Below are positions 1 through 8,262 of a DNA stretch of 64,000 nucleotides, one piece after another; the first letter of the stretch is position 1, and each line of letters begins with the position of its first letter. The notes beneath the pieces are model-generated. The model saw nothing but the letters and a program-made list of their open reading frames with translations. It did not search any database and was not told where the DNA came from. The position numbers were made by a program, and so were the translations under genes. Source of the DNA: an uncultured Clostridia bacterium (GTDB taxonomy: Bacteria; Bacillota; Clostridia; Christensenellales; CAG-138); NCBI GenBank assembly GCA_947168565.1, contig CAMVMM010000006.1:57067-121066 (forward strand). The letters are read 5' to 3'.

Positions 1-972
1 CGCTATTTCCGCTTTTATTTTCTGGGCTCGATAGGAAACGTGCTTTATAACGCCTTCAACGGCATCTTTCAGGCGCGGGGCGACAGCCGCCATCCGCTGT
101 ATTACCTTATCATAGCCTCCTTGACAAACGTGCTGCTCGACCTGCTGTTCGTTGGCGTTTTCGGCATGGGCATAGCGGGCGCGGCGGTGGCCACGGCTAT
201 ATCGCAGTTTTTGAGCGCGGGCATTTCGCTGTATAAGCTCACCCACGTGAACGACGTTCACCGCATCAGCATAAAAAGTATCCGCTTCGACAGGCAGCTT
301 CTAAAGGAGGTGCTTGCAACCGGACTTCCCACGGGCGTTCAAAACTCCGTGATAGGCTTTGCAAACGTGATAGTGCAGTCCAATATAAACGTGTTCGGGT
401 CGGACGCGATGGCGGGCTGCGGCGCGTACTCAAAGCTTGAGGGCTTCGCGTTTCTGCCGGTCACAAGCTTCAGCGTTTCGCTCACCACCTTCACAAGCCA
501 GAACCTCGGCGCCAAAAAATACGACCGCGTTAAAAAGGGCGCGGCGTTCGGGCTTGCCTCGGGCGTTATCCTTGCGGAGATAATCGGCATTCTTTTCGTG
601 CTGCTTGCGCCGCAGCTCATAGGGCTTTTCGATAAATCGCCGGAGGTGGTGGCGTTCGGCGTGAAGCAGGCGCGCACGGAGGCGCTGTTTTACTGCCTGC
701 TCTCGTATTCGCACTGCATGGCGGGCATAATACGCGGCGCGGGCAAAACCACCGTGCCGATGCTGGTGATGCTTATCTGCTGGTGCGTTATCAGGGTTAC
801 GTATATCTCGATCACCACGCGCTTTATTCCGGATATTTCCGTTATCTTCTGGGCGTATCCGCTCACGTGGTTCTTAAGCTCCGTTGCCTTCACCGTGTAC
901 TTTTTCAAGGCGGACTGGATGCATAATTTTGAACGGCAGGAGCAAAAAATGCTTGAGAAAAACGGGCAGTAG
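1..972 (+). CDS. MATE family efflux transporter, 5' end outside window
   Basis: C-terminal part of a multidrug and toxin extrusion (MATE) transporter, an inner-membrane antiporter that exports small organic compounds using an ion gradient. The frame is open from base 1, so the protein starts outside the window and at least 323 residues are visible. A GTG at position 40 is only an internal codon. Visible features are about eight hydrophobic helices, the FQARGDSRHPL loop and the IIRGAGKTTVPM loop, which are the paired loops of the two MATE halves. It resembles the complete MATE gene at 3140-4597 and may be a paralogue. A highly A-rich spacer follows before the M28 peptidase gene. Confidence 0.93.
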   Translation, partial: RYFRFYFLGSIGNVLYNAFNGIFQARGDSRHPLYYLIIASLTNVLLDLLFVGVFGMGIAGAAVATAISQFLSAGISLYKLTHVNDVHRISIKSIRFDRQLLKEVLATGLPTGVQNSVIGFANVIVQSNINVFGSDAMAGCGAYSKLEGFAFLPVTSFSVSLTTFTSQNLGAKKYDRVKKGAAFGLASGVILAEIIGILFVLLAPQLIGLFDKSPEVVAFGVKQARTEALFYCLLSYSHCMAGIIRGAGKTTVPMLVMLICWCVIRVTYISITTRFIPDISVIFWAYPLTWFLSSVAFTVYFFKADWMHNFERQEQKMLEKNGQ

Positions 973-1017
973 CCGCTTGCGGGAGCCTTGAAGAGCAAAC
1001 CGCAGACCGTAAATAAA

Positions 1018-1080
1018 GCTATAAATTATAAATTGAAAATAAAAATAAGAATAAAAATTAAAATTAAAATAAAACGAAAG
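1018..1080. other. A-rich low-complexity spacer
   Basis: Intergenic stretch made almost only of A and T, with drifting AAAATTA and AAAATAA words. It is strikingly different from the GC-rich genes on either side. It ends in a GAAAGGA ribosome-binding site for the next gene. No unit repeats exactly enough to call a strict array. Confidence 0.6.
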
Positions 1081-1091
1081 GAATTTTCACC

Positions 1092-2366
1092 ATGAACGAA
1101 GTAGTATCCGCAAAAAGAGCCTTCGCCCTTATGGAAAGGCTCGGCTATGAGCGCGTGAGCTGCACTCCGCAGGAAAAGCGCGCCGCCGAGGAGCTGCAAA
1201 AGGAAGCGGCCTCATTCGGGCTTGACTGCACTATCGAGGAGTTTGAGGCGGCGGCGGGCGATGTCACGAAGGCGAGCTTTAAGGTGATCGCGCCGTATGA
1301 AAAGGAGTATACCGTTACGGGCTATATCCGCTCCGATTCCACACCGGACGAGGGGCTGGAGCTTGATTTTGTGTACGTTGAAAACGCGCTGGAGGCCAAT
1401 CTCGTGGGCGTGGCGGGCAAGGCGATACTTGTGAACGGCAGGTTCGGCATGGACGCCTATGAGCGCATCCAAAAGGCGAAGCCCGCCGCGATAATCACCT
1501 TCTCCGGCGCGGTGGACGACGATACCGAAAAAACCGATCTTGAGATCAGGAAGATACGCGAAACGTACAGCGAAAAGCACGGCTCGGCCGTGGCGCTGAC
1601 CATCCGCGCGGCGGACGCGCTTGAAATAGTCAAATCAGGCGCGAAAAGGGTGCATATAGTTGTTAAAAGCGAAGCAAGGCAGGGCATTTCAAGAAACGTC
1701 TGCGGCGAGATCAAGGGCACGGAGTTTCCGGACGAGATAGTTTCCTTCGGCGCGCATTTCGACAGCGTGTATTTCTCCACCGGCGTTTACGATAATATGT
1801 CCGGCTCGGTCATCATAATGGAGATAGCGCGCTATTTCATGGCAAATCCCCCGAAGCGCACGCTCAAATTCAACTGGTACGGCTCGGAGGAGCAGGGGCT
1901 TTTGGGCAGCAAGGCGTACACGAGCTCGCATAAGGAGGAGCTTGAAGCGCACCGCTTTATGATAAACGTGGACGTGGCCGCGCCGGTACTCGGCAAGGAG
2001 CTCATCTTCTGCATGGGCACCGAGGCGCTGAAAAGCTACGTGGACGCCATGATGAAGGAGCTCGGCAGAGCCGCCGTGGTGGAGGACGATATCTATTCGA
2101 GCGACAGCATCCCCTTTGCGGATAACGGCGTGCCTGCGATAAATTTCTGCCGCTTCGGCGCTCCCGGAACCGCCTTCATCCACGACAGGCGCGACAGGCT
2201 CGATATGGGCTATATGTCCGCAGAGGCGCTGGATATAACGCTTCAAAACGCGCTGGAGTTTTCAAAGCGCGTTATAAACGCCCCCGTGTTCCCGATAGAG
2301 CGGAAAATATCCGATTCCATCAGGGGCAAGGTGGATAAATACCTTTTCAGAAAGAAAAAGGACTGA
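1092..2366 (+). CDS. M28 family zinc aminopeptidase with PA insert
   Basis: Metallopeptidase of family M28 (424 aa), which removes N-terminal residues from peptides using two zinc ions. All five expected metal ligands or catalytic residues are visible: H222 in GAHFDS, D234 in DNMSG, E266/E267 in GSEEQG, D294 in NVDVA and H364 in FIHDRRD. Residues about 60-190 resemble a protease-associated (PA) domain inserted before the catalytic core. I see no signal peptide, so a cytoplasmic role in peptide turnover is likely. The start ATG follows GAAAGGA at suitable spacing. A hairpin just downstream probably ends transcription. Confidence 0.9.
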   Translation: MNEVVSAKRAFALMERLGYERVSCTPQEKRAAEELQKEAASFGLDCTIEEFEAAAGDVTKASFKVIAPYEKEYTVTGYIRSDSTPDEGLELDFVYVENALEANLVGVAGKAILVNGRFGMDAYERIQKAKPAAIITFSGAVDDDTEKTDLEIRKIRETYSEKHGSAVALTIRAADALEIVKSGAKRVHIVVKSEARQGISRNVCGEIKGTEFPDEIVSFGAHFDSVYFSTGVYDNMSGSVIIMEIARYFMANPPKRTLKFNWYGSEEQGLLGSKAYTSSHKEELEAHRFMINVDVAAPVLGKELIFCMGTEALKSYVDAMMKELGRAAVVEDDIYSSDSIPFADNGVPAINFCRFGAPGTAFIHDRRDRLDMGYMSAEALDITLQNALEFSKRVINAPVFPIERKISDSIRGKVDKYLFRKKKD

Positions 2367-2386
2367 TAAACGCAAGCTTTCACGTT

Positions 2387-2430
2387 ATCGCCGCGCAATA
2401 TTAAAAAGTGCGGCGATATATGTGTTTTTA
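2387..2430 (+). terminator. Hairpin terminator after the M28 gene
   Basis: ATCGCCGC at 2387-2394 pairs with GCGGCGAT at 2410-2417, followed by a short spacer and a T-run. It lies 20 bases after the M28 stop codon. The loop is 15 bases long. Confidence 0.55.
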
Positions 2431-2535
2431 AAAGGTAAACCAATGGTAGAGCCGGCTAAACTGCGGGTCGGTTGAGTAGATCGGGAGGTACGTGCTACTA
2501 TGAGTCCATCCAAACCACAAGGAGGCTCGATCAAA

Positions 2536-2958
2536 ATGAATGAACTGACGATGGGCGGCTTCATAGCCGCAAAGAGAGCGGAGAAGGGGCTGACCCAGCT
2601 TGAGCTCGGAGAAAAGCTCGGCGTTACCGATAAGGCCGTTTCCAAATGGGAGCGCGATCTTTCCTGCCCCGATATCGGCTCCATACCAAGGCTTGCCGAG
2701 GTGCTGGGCGTTTCGGTTGAGGAATTGCTGCGCGTGAGCAGCGGCGCCGCGAACGAGAAATCGGATAAGGCGCGCGGCGCAAAGCTCTCCGTGCCGTTCA
2801 GAACCATAGACCTGCCCTTTAAGGCGATCGCGCTTGCGATGGGGATCGCCGTTGCCGTGCTGAGTGCGCTTGATAAGGTGGACGCTAAATCGGCGCTCAT
2901 AATGCTCGGCATCGGGCTTGCGCTGCTCGGCATCACAAGCCTCGGAGAGGATAAGTAA
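2536..2958 (+). CDS. XRE-family helix-turn-helix regulator with C-terminal membrane segment
   Basis: Small transcription regulator (140 aa). Residues about 5-60 form a Cro/CI-type helix-turn-helix, with the family-typical stretch TQLELGEKLGVTDKAVSKWE. This is followed by a short linker and two hydrophobic helices at the C-terminus, so the protein is probably membrane-tethered. Proteins of this layout are common in Clostridia, and their ligands are mostly unknown. I chose ATG 2536 because GGAGG lies 10 bases upstream; the open frame extends back to 2500 without a better site. The MATE gene follows about 180 bases later, but it has its own -10 element, so co-transcription is not required. Confidence 0.85.
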   Translation: MNELTMGGFIAAKRAEKGLTQLELGEKLGVTDKAVSKWERDLSCPDIGSIPRLAEVLGVSVEELLRVSSGAANEKSDKARGAKLSVPFRTIDLPFKAIALAMGIAVAVLSALDKVDAKSALIMLGIGLALLGITSLGEDK

Positions 2959-3097
2959 AAAGGATTATGCCTTGATCGGGCGCCCTCGCGGCGTCCGAAT
3001 TTTTATATCCGCTTCCTTTGCGTAAAAATTCGGGATGAGAAAGGCCGGGGAGAAAAACAATATAATTCCCATACAAGCCGCTTTTGCGCGGTATTTG

Positions 3098-3106
3098 TGC
3101 TATAAT
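3098..3106 (+). promoter_or_regulatory. Extended -10 promoter element for the MATE gene
   Basis: TGCTATAAT is an extended -10 box (TGN-TATAAT). No good -35 box lies 17 bases upstream. It sits 34 bases before the GTG start of the MATE gene. Confidence 0.55.
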
Positions 3107-3139
3107 GGATAAAAATGAGCTTGAAATGAGGAAATATCT

Positions 3140-4597
3140 GTGGATTCCCGCGCTGTAAGAAAAGGCTTATTAAGCAAAAAGGACGTGGATATGACGGAGG
3201 GAAATATCCTTCGCCATCTTATCGCATTTGCGATCCCGCTTCTTCTCGGCAATATTTTTCAGCAGCTTTACAACACCGTGGACAGCTGGGTGGTCGGCAA
3301 TTTCGTGGGCGACGGCGCATTTTCCGCAGTCGGCACGGTCGGCCCCATCATGAACACGCTCATAGGCACCTTCATGGGGCTTTCCGCCGGCGCGGGCGTG
3401 GTGATCTCGCAGTATTACGGCGCAAAGCAGTATGACAGCGTGCAGGACACGGTGCATACCGCGCTCACGCTGACGCTCATCCTCGGCGGCGTGTTCACGG
3501 CGGTGGGCATAATTATGACGCCGTATATGCTCGGCTGGATGAACACTCCCGAAAGCGTCAGGCCGGAGGCAACGCTCTATCTGCGCATCTATTTTTCCGG
3601 AATAATCGGGCTGATGATCTATAATATCGGCTCCGGCATAATGCGCGCCGTGGGCGATTCGCAGCGCCCGTTCATCTTTCTTGTGGTTTCCGCCGTCACA
3701 AACACGATCCTCGATCTTGTGTTCGTGCTCGTGTTCAAAATGGGCGTGGAGGGCGTTGCCCTTGCCACCATAATCGCGCAGTTCGTTTCGGCGGCGCTTG
3801 TGATCCACACGCTTTTAAAGGCGGATAACTGCTGCAGGCTGGAGCTGAAAAAGCTGCGCATCCACGGCAAAATGCTCAAAAAAATACTTGCCGTGGGGCT
3901 TCCCGCCGCGCTTCAGATGGCGGTCACCTCCTTTTCAAATATCTTCGTGCAGGGCTATATAAATCAGTTCGGAAAGGACTGCATGGGCGGCTGGACGGCG
4001 TATTCCAAAATAGACCAGTTCCTGCTGCTGCCCATGCAGAGCATCTCCCTTGCCTGCACCACCTTCGTTGGGCAGAATCTGGGCGTTGGAAACACGAAGC
4101 GCGCCAAAAAGGGCATCAGCATAGCCATGACCATCTCCGTTGTGTCCACGGCCATATTGATGATACCCGTGCTGATCTTCGCCCCGCAGCTCGTGGAGTT
4201 TTTCAGTAAAAAGCCGGAGGTTATAAAATACGGCTCCATGCTTCTGAGGCTCATCTCGCCCTTCTACGTGCTCTGCTGCGTAAACCAGGTGCTCGCCGGC
4301 TCCCTGCGCGGCGCGGGGGACAGCCGCACGCCTATGTTCATAATGCTGGGCAGCTTCGTTGCGTTCAGGCAGATCTATCTTTTCGTTATGTCGCGCTTTG
4401 TGAGCAACACCATCACGGCGATAGCGCTCGGCTACCCGGCGGGCTGGCTCGTGTGCTCCACCATAACGCTTATCTACTTTTTCCGCGCGAATTGGGATAA
4501 ATACCGCCTTGTGGACGATGCGCCAAAGGGCAAGGTGAAGGGCGGCGAAAGCGTCGGGAGCGGCGAAAGCGGCGAACCTGCGGGCAGCGAGGGCTGA
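3140..4597 (+). CDS. MATE family efflux transporter
   Basis: Complete MATE transporter (485 aa) with about twelve membrane helices. Family signatures are FQQLYNTVDSWVVG near residue 45 and the two loops IMRAVGDSQRPF and SLRGAGDSRTPM, one in each half. It should export cationic drugs or metabolites by sodium or proton antiport. The start is a GTG preceded by TGAGGA at 7 bases; an in-frame ATG at 3191 would remove 17 residues and is the main alternative. The last 20 residues are rich in Gly, Ser and Glu and probably lie in the cytoplasm. Confidence 0.93.
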   Translation: MDSRAVRKGLLSKKDVDMTEGNILRHLIAFAIPLLLGNIFQQLYNTVDSWVVGNFVGDGAFSAVGTVGPIMNTLIGTFMGLSAGAGVVISQYYGAKQYDSVQDTVHTALTLTLILGGVFTAVGIIMTPYMLGWMNTPESVRPEATLYLRIYFSGIIGLMIYNIGSGIMRAVGDSQRPFIFLVVSAVTNTILDLVFVLVFKMGVEGVALATIIAQFVSAALVIHTLLKADNCCRLELKKLRIHGKMLKKILAVGLPAALQMAVTSFSNIFVQGYINQFGKDCMGGWTAYSKIDQFLLLPMQSISLACTTFVGQNLGVGNTKRAKKGISIAMTISVVSTAILMIPVLIFAPQLVEFFSKKPEVIKYGSMLLRLISPFYVLCCVNQVLAGSLRGAGDSRTPMFIMLGSFVAFRQIYLFVMSRFVSNTITAIALGYPAGWLVCSTITLIYFFRANWDKYRLVDDAPKGKVKGGESVGSGESGEPAGSEG

Positions 4598-4626
4598 CGC
4601 GAAAGGCTCCAACCGTGGCGTAAGGC

Positions 4627-4655
4627 TTGAATCGTGCCGCGCGATATGGTAAAAT
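4627..4655 (+). promoter_or_regulatory. Sigma-A promoter for the PIG-V-like gene
   Basis: TTGAAT, 17 bases, TAAAAT. It lies 64 bases upstream of the start at 4719. Confidence 0.65.
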
Positions 4656-4718
4656 ATACCGCATAGCTCGGCGAAAGGCCGCCGATGCCGAATCCGTCAG
4701 GGAAGGGGACTGCGTTTA

Positions 4719-6185
4719 ATGGAATCAAATAAACAGGAAATGACCGTGAAAAACGAAAAAAACGAAGGATCCGTAAATATAGCAAAAAAGGGCCGTGAGC
4801 CGATCAAGGGAAGGGCGCTTGCCGTGCTTATCATAAGGATCGCCGCCGTGGTGATCGCCGCCGCGGGCTTTGCGCTGTATTTTGCCACCACAAAATATAA
4901 AACGCTTGATTACGCCGCTCCGCTTGTAACGCTTGCGCTCTTCGTGTGGGTATTCATTATTGCATCGCCCAAGCTTGTGGACACCCTGATGGGCGACAGC
5001 AGCGTGGAGTTCACCGAGCGCGGCGCTTCAAAGCGCGCGTGGCGCAATTTCTGGCTGATCTGCGCGGGCGCGCTGGTGCTGCATATCATAACGGGCATAG
5101 TCGGCGCGCTGGTGTTTAAAAACGTCAGCAGCTACGGCGCGGGTCTGAGCAATTTCTTCAAGCTCTGGCGCGAAGCCTGGCTCAAGGGCAATACGGACGC
5201 CGGGCATTATATGAATATCGCGGAAAACTGGTACGTTAAAGAGGGGAATGACAACCTGCTTATCGTTTTCTTCCCCATGCTGCCGGTGCTGATCCGCGGC
5301 TTCAATCTCGTGATTCACGACAGCTTCATTTCCGCTCAGATAATAAACGCAATCGCCACGGCGCTTGCCTCCGGCATGGTGTATATGACGCTTCTGCCCG
5401 TTATCGGCAGCTCCCGTTCCAAGGTGGGCGCGTTCGTTTCCATCCTTCTGCCGGGCATGATCTTTATGAATTCGCCCATGAGCGAGCCGCTGTTCCTGCT
5501 CTTCTCGGTGTGCGCGTTCTTCTTTGCGCAGCGCAGGCAGTTTGTGCTCTCCGGCATATTCGTGGCGCTTGCGGGCTTCACGCGCTCGCTCGGCGTTATC
5601 GCCGCCGTGCCGCTTGCCATAATCGGCATAGGGCATATAGTGCGCCTTATAAGGGATAAGCAGAAATGGGGCAGGGAATTTGCGCTGCTTGCCGTGGGTC
5701 TTGCGATCTCAACGCTCGGCACGCTCGGCTATCTCTATATAAACTATTCCATTCACGGCGACGCGCTGAAGTTTTTTGAATACCAGTCCTCAAACTGGCA
5801 TCAGAAGGCAAGCCCCTTCTTCGATACGCCGCGCTACATGATAAACTATACCCAAACCTATCTTAAAAACGGCGAGATCAATAAATTCCTTTCGCTCTGG
5901 CTGCCGGGCTTTATTGCAATCTTCGGCTCGCTGTTTTTGGTCGGCTCCAAGGCAAGGCGCCTGCCGGCGGGGTACACCATGTATTTCCTTGCCTATTTCG
6001 CGGTTGCAATCGGCTGCACCTGGCTGCTTTCCGCAATGCGCTATATCTCCGCCGCGCTGCCCGTGACCGCCTCCATCGCGCACTGCGCCAATAAAAAATG
6101 GAAAACGGTGCTTATTTTCGTGATCCTTGCCGCCATGTATCTTGCCAATATCTATATGTATATGATGCGCTGGGACGTGTATTGA
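4719..6185 (+). CDS. PIG-V-like glycosyltransferase family membrane protein
   Basis: Polytopic membrane protein of 488 aa with about ten hydrophobic helices after a charged cytoplasmic N-terminus. It looks like the bacterial relatives of GPI mannosyltransferase PIG-V (GT-C fold). The segment around residues 160-195 has the expected acidic DAGHY motif after the first large loop and the following FFPMLPVLIRG stretch. GT-C enzymes transfer sugar from lipid-linked donors outside the membrane. The acceptor cannot be told from sequence, and no cell-wall sugar genes lie next to it. It is transcribed alone, with its own promoter and a downstream hairpin. Confidence 0.75.
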   Translation: MESNKQEMTVKNEKNEGSVNIAKKGREPIKGRALAVLIIRIAAVVIAAAGFALYFATTKYKTLDYAAPLVTLALFVWVFIIASPKLVDTLMGDSSVEFTERGASKRAWRNFWLICAGALVLHIITGIVGALVFKNVSSYGAGLSNFFKLWREAWLKGNTDAGHYMNIAENWYVKEGNDNLLIVFFPMLPVLIRGFNLVIHDSFISAQIINAIATALASGMVYMTLLPVIGSSRSKVGAFVSILLPGMIFMNSPMSEPLFLLFSVCAFFFAQRRQFVLSGIFVALAGFTRSLGVIAAVPLAIIGIGHIVRLIRDKQKWGREFALLAVGLAISTLGTLGYLYINYSIHGDALKFFEYQSSNWHQKASPFFDTPRYMINYTQTYLKNGEINKFLSLWLPGFIAIFGSLFLVGSKARRLPAGYTMYFLAYFAVAIGCTWLLSAMRYISAALPVTASIAHCANKKWKTVLIFVILAAMYLANIYMYMMRWDVY

Positions 6186-6262
6186 TAAGCGGCTCGGGAT
6201 CCGGCGCAAAGCAGGGTACAGGCAGGAAAAGCAAAGTATTAGCAAGTGAAAATGCAAATAAA

Positions 6263-6300
6263 AATGACCCGCTGTCATCCGCACGGCGGGTCATTCGATT
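6263..6300 (+). terminator. Hairpin terminator after the PIG-V-like gene
   Basis: AATGACCCGC pairs perfectly with GCGGGTCATT (6263-6295). The T-run is weak (CGATTTGTTG). Confidence 0.6.
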
Positions 6301-6324
6301 TGTTGTGTCTGCGGCTGCGGTATG

Positions 6325-6368
6325 GCCGTGGTACTGCCGTGGTACTGCTGTAGTAATGCCGTGGTAAT
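6325..6368. repeat. 11-bp tandem repeat, four copies
   Basis: Unit GCCGTGGTACT. Two copies are exact, the third reads GCTGTAGTAAT and the fourth GCCGTGGTAAT. It lies in the gap between two convergent genes. Confidence 0.85.
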
Positions 6369-6412
6369 ACGAAAGACTCGTTTCATTTGAAGAACGCGCT
6401 TTCGGTGAAGAA

Positions 6413-6820
6413 TCATTCGGCGGAGCCTTCAGCCCCTTCGCCCTCGCGGCGTTTGCGCAGCAGCTCCAGCATCGCCTCATGCTCCCTTGAAAGCTCCCTT
6501 GCAAGCGCGGCGGGGGACCAGTAAAGGTTGTGCTCCGTGACCACGGCTTTCAGGGCAACGGGCGCACCCTCGCGCCGCAGCGATTGAAGCAGCGCAGCGA
6601 AGGTGGGTTCGTCCAATTCGTGCATTATCAGCATTTCCTCCGAAAAGGGCTCCGCCTCCTCCGGCGCGGGAAAGGGCATATCAAGCCCTATCAGCTCGCC
6701 CAGCGGCCGCGCGTGATCCCGCTTTTCCGCCAAAGCGCAGTCTATCTCAAGCGCCTCGGCAATCGAGCGTATGCGCCGCAGCTTTTCGCCGCCGATATTG
6801 AAAAGAATTATGCAGGACAT
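6413..6820 (-). CDS. DUF3783-like small cytoplasmic protein
   Basis: Protein of 135 aa without membrane segments. It begins MSCIILFNIGG, and its C-terminal half contains LKAVVTEHNLYWSP, which looks like DUF3783, a family of unknown function in anaerobic Firmicutes. I chose the ATG at 6820 because GGAGG lies 5 bases upstream; the open frame extends 31 codons further back without a ribosome-binding site. The C-terminus is highly charged (Arg, Glu) and may form a helix. An array of 8-bp repeats lies upstream. No function can be inferred from the neighbours. Confidence 0.7.
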   Translation of the reverse strand: MSCIILFNIGGEKLRRIRSIAEALEIDCALAEKRDHARPLGELIGLDMPFPAPEEAEPFSEEMLIMHELDEPTFAALLQSLRREGAPVALKAVVTEHNLYWSPAALARELSREHEAMLELLRKRREGEGAEGSAE

Positions 6821-6884
6821 TCGCACCTCCAAGGCTTTCGCATCTGCTTTTATGGATGGAATTATACCCCATGGAGCGCGAAAA

Positions 6885-6968
6885 CGCAATAACGCAATTT
6901 CGCAATTTCGCAACTACGCAACTACGCAATTTCGCAACTACGCAGCTACGCAACTACGCAATTACGCA
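6885..6968. repeat. 8-bp tandem repeat, about ten copies
   Basis: Ten full units of the form CGCAAYTW from 6885 to 6964 plus a partial copy. The commonest forms are CGCAACTA and CGCAATTT. The period is not a multiple of three. It fills most of the gap between the start of the DUF3783-like gene and the stop of the lysin gene, both on the minus strand. Confidence 0.92.
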
Positions 6969-6979
6969 CTATACCTTTC

Positions 6980-7855
6980 CTATTCCGCGCTTTTCACGCT
7001 TATCAGCAGCTCGCTTGCGCCGTCCTCGCCGAGAATGCGAAAATCGGGCGGCGGGGGAGCGGGGCAGGGCGACGCCTGGTTATCCGCAAAGGCGGTCACC
7101 GCCTCCATGGTGCGCGTGCCGCATTTTCCGTCCTCGCTCAGCCTTCTGCCAAGTGAATCCGTGTAGCCAAGCCCGTTCAGCGCCTGCTGAAGCTGCTTTA
7201 TCATCCCGCCCTGTATCATGGGCGTGGTTTTTTCAAGTATAATAGGCATATTTTTATCCTCGCCATAACTGAATTTTTTGCTCATCAGCGCGCGGTGCGT
7301 GAAGCTGCGCTCGCCAAGCCGCGTTATCACCACTCCGAAACGGATGCTTCGCGCCTCCACTATCAGCGTTTCCGCGCCCTCAAAGCCGCACACAAAGCCG
7401 ATATGCACCATCCTGCCCTCATCGTTCGCTCGAAACACCGCCTCGCCTATGCGGTAGGGGCGGTCGGTTTCGCCTATCCGCGCCTTCTCCTCGCACCAAT
7501 AGCGGTAGTTCCACTCGCAGTTCACGTCCGTCGGCTCGTTTTTTTCGTAGGTAAGATAGGCGTCCAAAAGCCCCTGGCAGTCCGTGGCGTACCCCTCGCG
7601 GCTCCACGGGGCGGTGATCTCATCGTACCGCTCGCGGCTCATCTGCTTGTAGTAATGCGTATCGTAATAGCGGTCGAGCGTGGGCTGATCCGTTTTCACG
7701 CGCACGCTGCCGTAAAGGTATTCCCATGGCTCCATGCCGCATTCAGCGGCGGGCAGCGCAAGCTCCGCGCCGTATATCACGCTGCTTTTTTTCACCCGCA
7801 CGAGCGCCCAGCGGATAAATTCTTCGATTCTATACAATCCGTATCCTCTATACAA
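6980..7855 (-). CDS. NlpC/P60-like peptidoglycan hydrolase with C-terminal peptidoglycan-binding domain
   Basis: Cell-wall lytic enzyme of 291 aa. The N-terminal 200 residues look like an NlpC/P60 cysteine peptidase: C93 in TDCQGLLDAY is the likely nucleophile and H151 in MVHIGFVCG the likely base. Residues about 217-262 match a PG_binding_1 repeat (IKQLQQALNGLGY, then DGKCGTRTMEAVTAF). There is no signal peptide, which is typical of phage endolysins, but no holin or phage gene is nearby, so this may be a domesticated phage remnant. The start is TTG at 7855, or TTG at 7837 in the second repeat copy. GGAGGG lies 7 bases before the first. The catalytic cysteine is followed by Gln, where the family usually has Ser. 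Confidence 0.78.
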   Translation of the reverse strand: MYRGYGLYRIEEFIRWALVRVKKSSVIYGAELALPAAECGMEPWEYLYGSVRVKTDQPTLDRYYDTHYYKQMSRERYDEITAPWSREGYATDCQGLLDAYLTYEKNEPTDVNCEWNYRYWCEEKARIGETDRPYRIGEAVFRANDEGRMVHIGFVCGFEGAETLIVEARSIRFGVVITRLGERSFTHRALMSKKFSYGEDKNMPIILEKTTPMIQGGMIKQLQQALNGLGYTDSLGRRLSEDGKCGTRTMEAVTAFADNQASPCPAPPPPDFRILGEDGASELLISVKSAE

Positions 7856-7864
7856 TCCGTATCC
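7829..7864. repeat. 18-bp direct duplication over the lysin start site
   Basis: Two copies of TCTATACAATCCGTATCC at 7829-7846 and 7847-7864, identical throughout. Because 18 is a multiple of three, each copy gives an in-frame TTG start for the lysin gene. This leaves alternative start codons six residues apart. Confidence 0.85.
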
Positions 7865-8147
7865 CTCCGTTTTCCACCGTCGTTCCTCCCGTATCAGAAT
7901 ATGCGCGGATATATCTTTTTGGAACGGAAAAGTTTATTATTTCAAAAAACAAAATAAAATTGAGCACAATAAATGAAAATTGAGCGCTCAAAAGCCGAAC
8001 GGCAGCGCCCGCCTCGGAAAAAACGCGCATCGGCAAAGCCGCTCCCTGTTCATCCGAAAGCGCCGCTCGTTCGTGTTATATACGGTCGGTTTTCCCGCGA
8101 ACGATCGCGCAGGAGCCTGCGAAGTGCGGAATATCCGCTCCGCTTTG
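7865..8147. other. Divergent intergenic region with a 12-bp palindrome
   Basis: About 280 bases between the divergent lysin and cohesin genes. It contains an AT-rich patch (7925-7980), the perfect palindrome TTGAGCGCTCAA at 7980-7991 and a related ATTGAGCACAAT 20 bases before it. A regulator could bind these. I see no coding potential beyond short open frames. Confidence 0.45.
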
Positions 8148-8176
8148 TTGAAACGCGGCGGTCGATGTGGTATAAT
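8148..8176 (+). promoter_or_regulatory. Sigma-A promoter for the cohesin gene
   Basis: TTGAAA, 17 bases, TATAAT. It leaves a leader of about 80 bases before ATG 8263. Confidence 0.8.
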
Positions 8177-8262
8177 CAGACTGGAGTTGTGTGACCGTTC
8201 GGCTTATCGGGCGTTCACGATCAAAACTGCGAGAGATCGCATAAAAAGTTAGGAGAAACCAA

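Noticed and set aside
6325-6968. Possible CRISPR array
   Set aside because: The repeats are 8 and 11 bp, directly adjacent, with no unique spacers and no cas genes.
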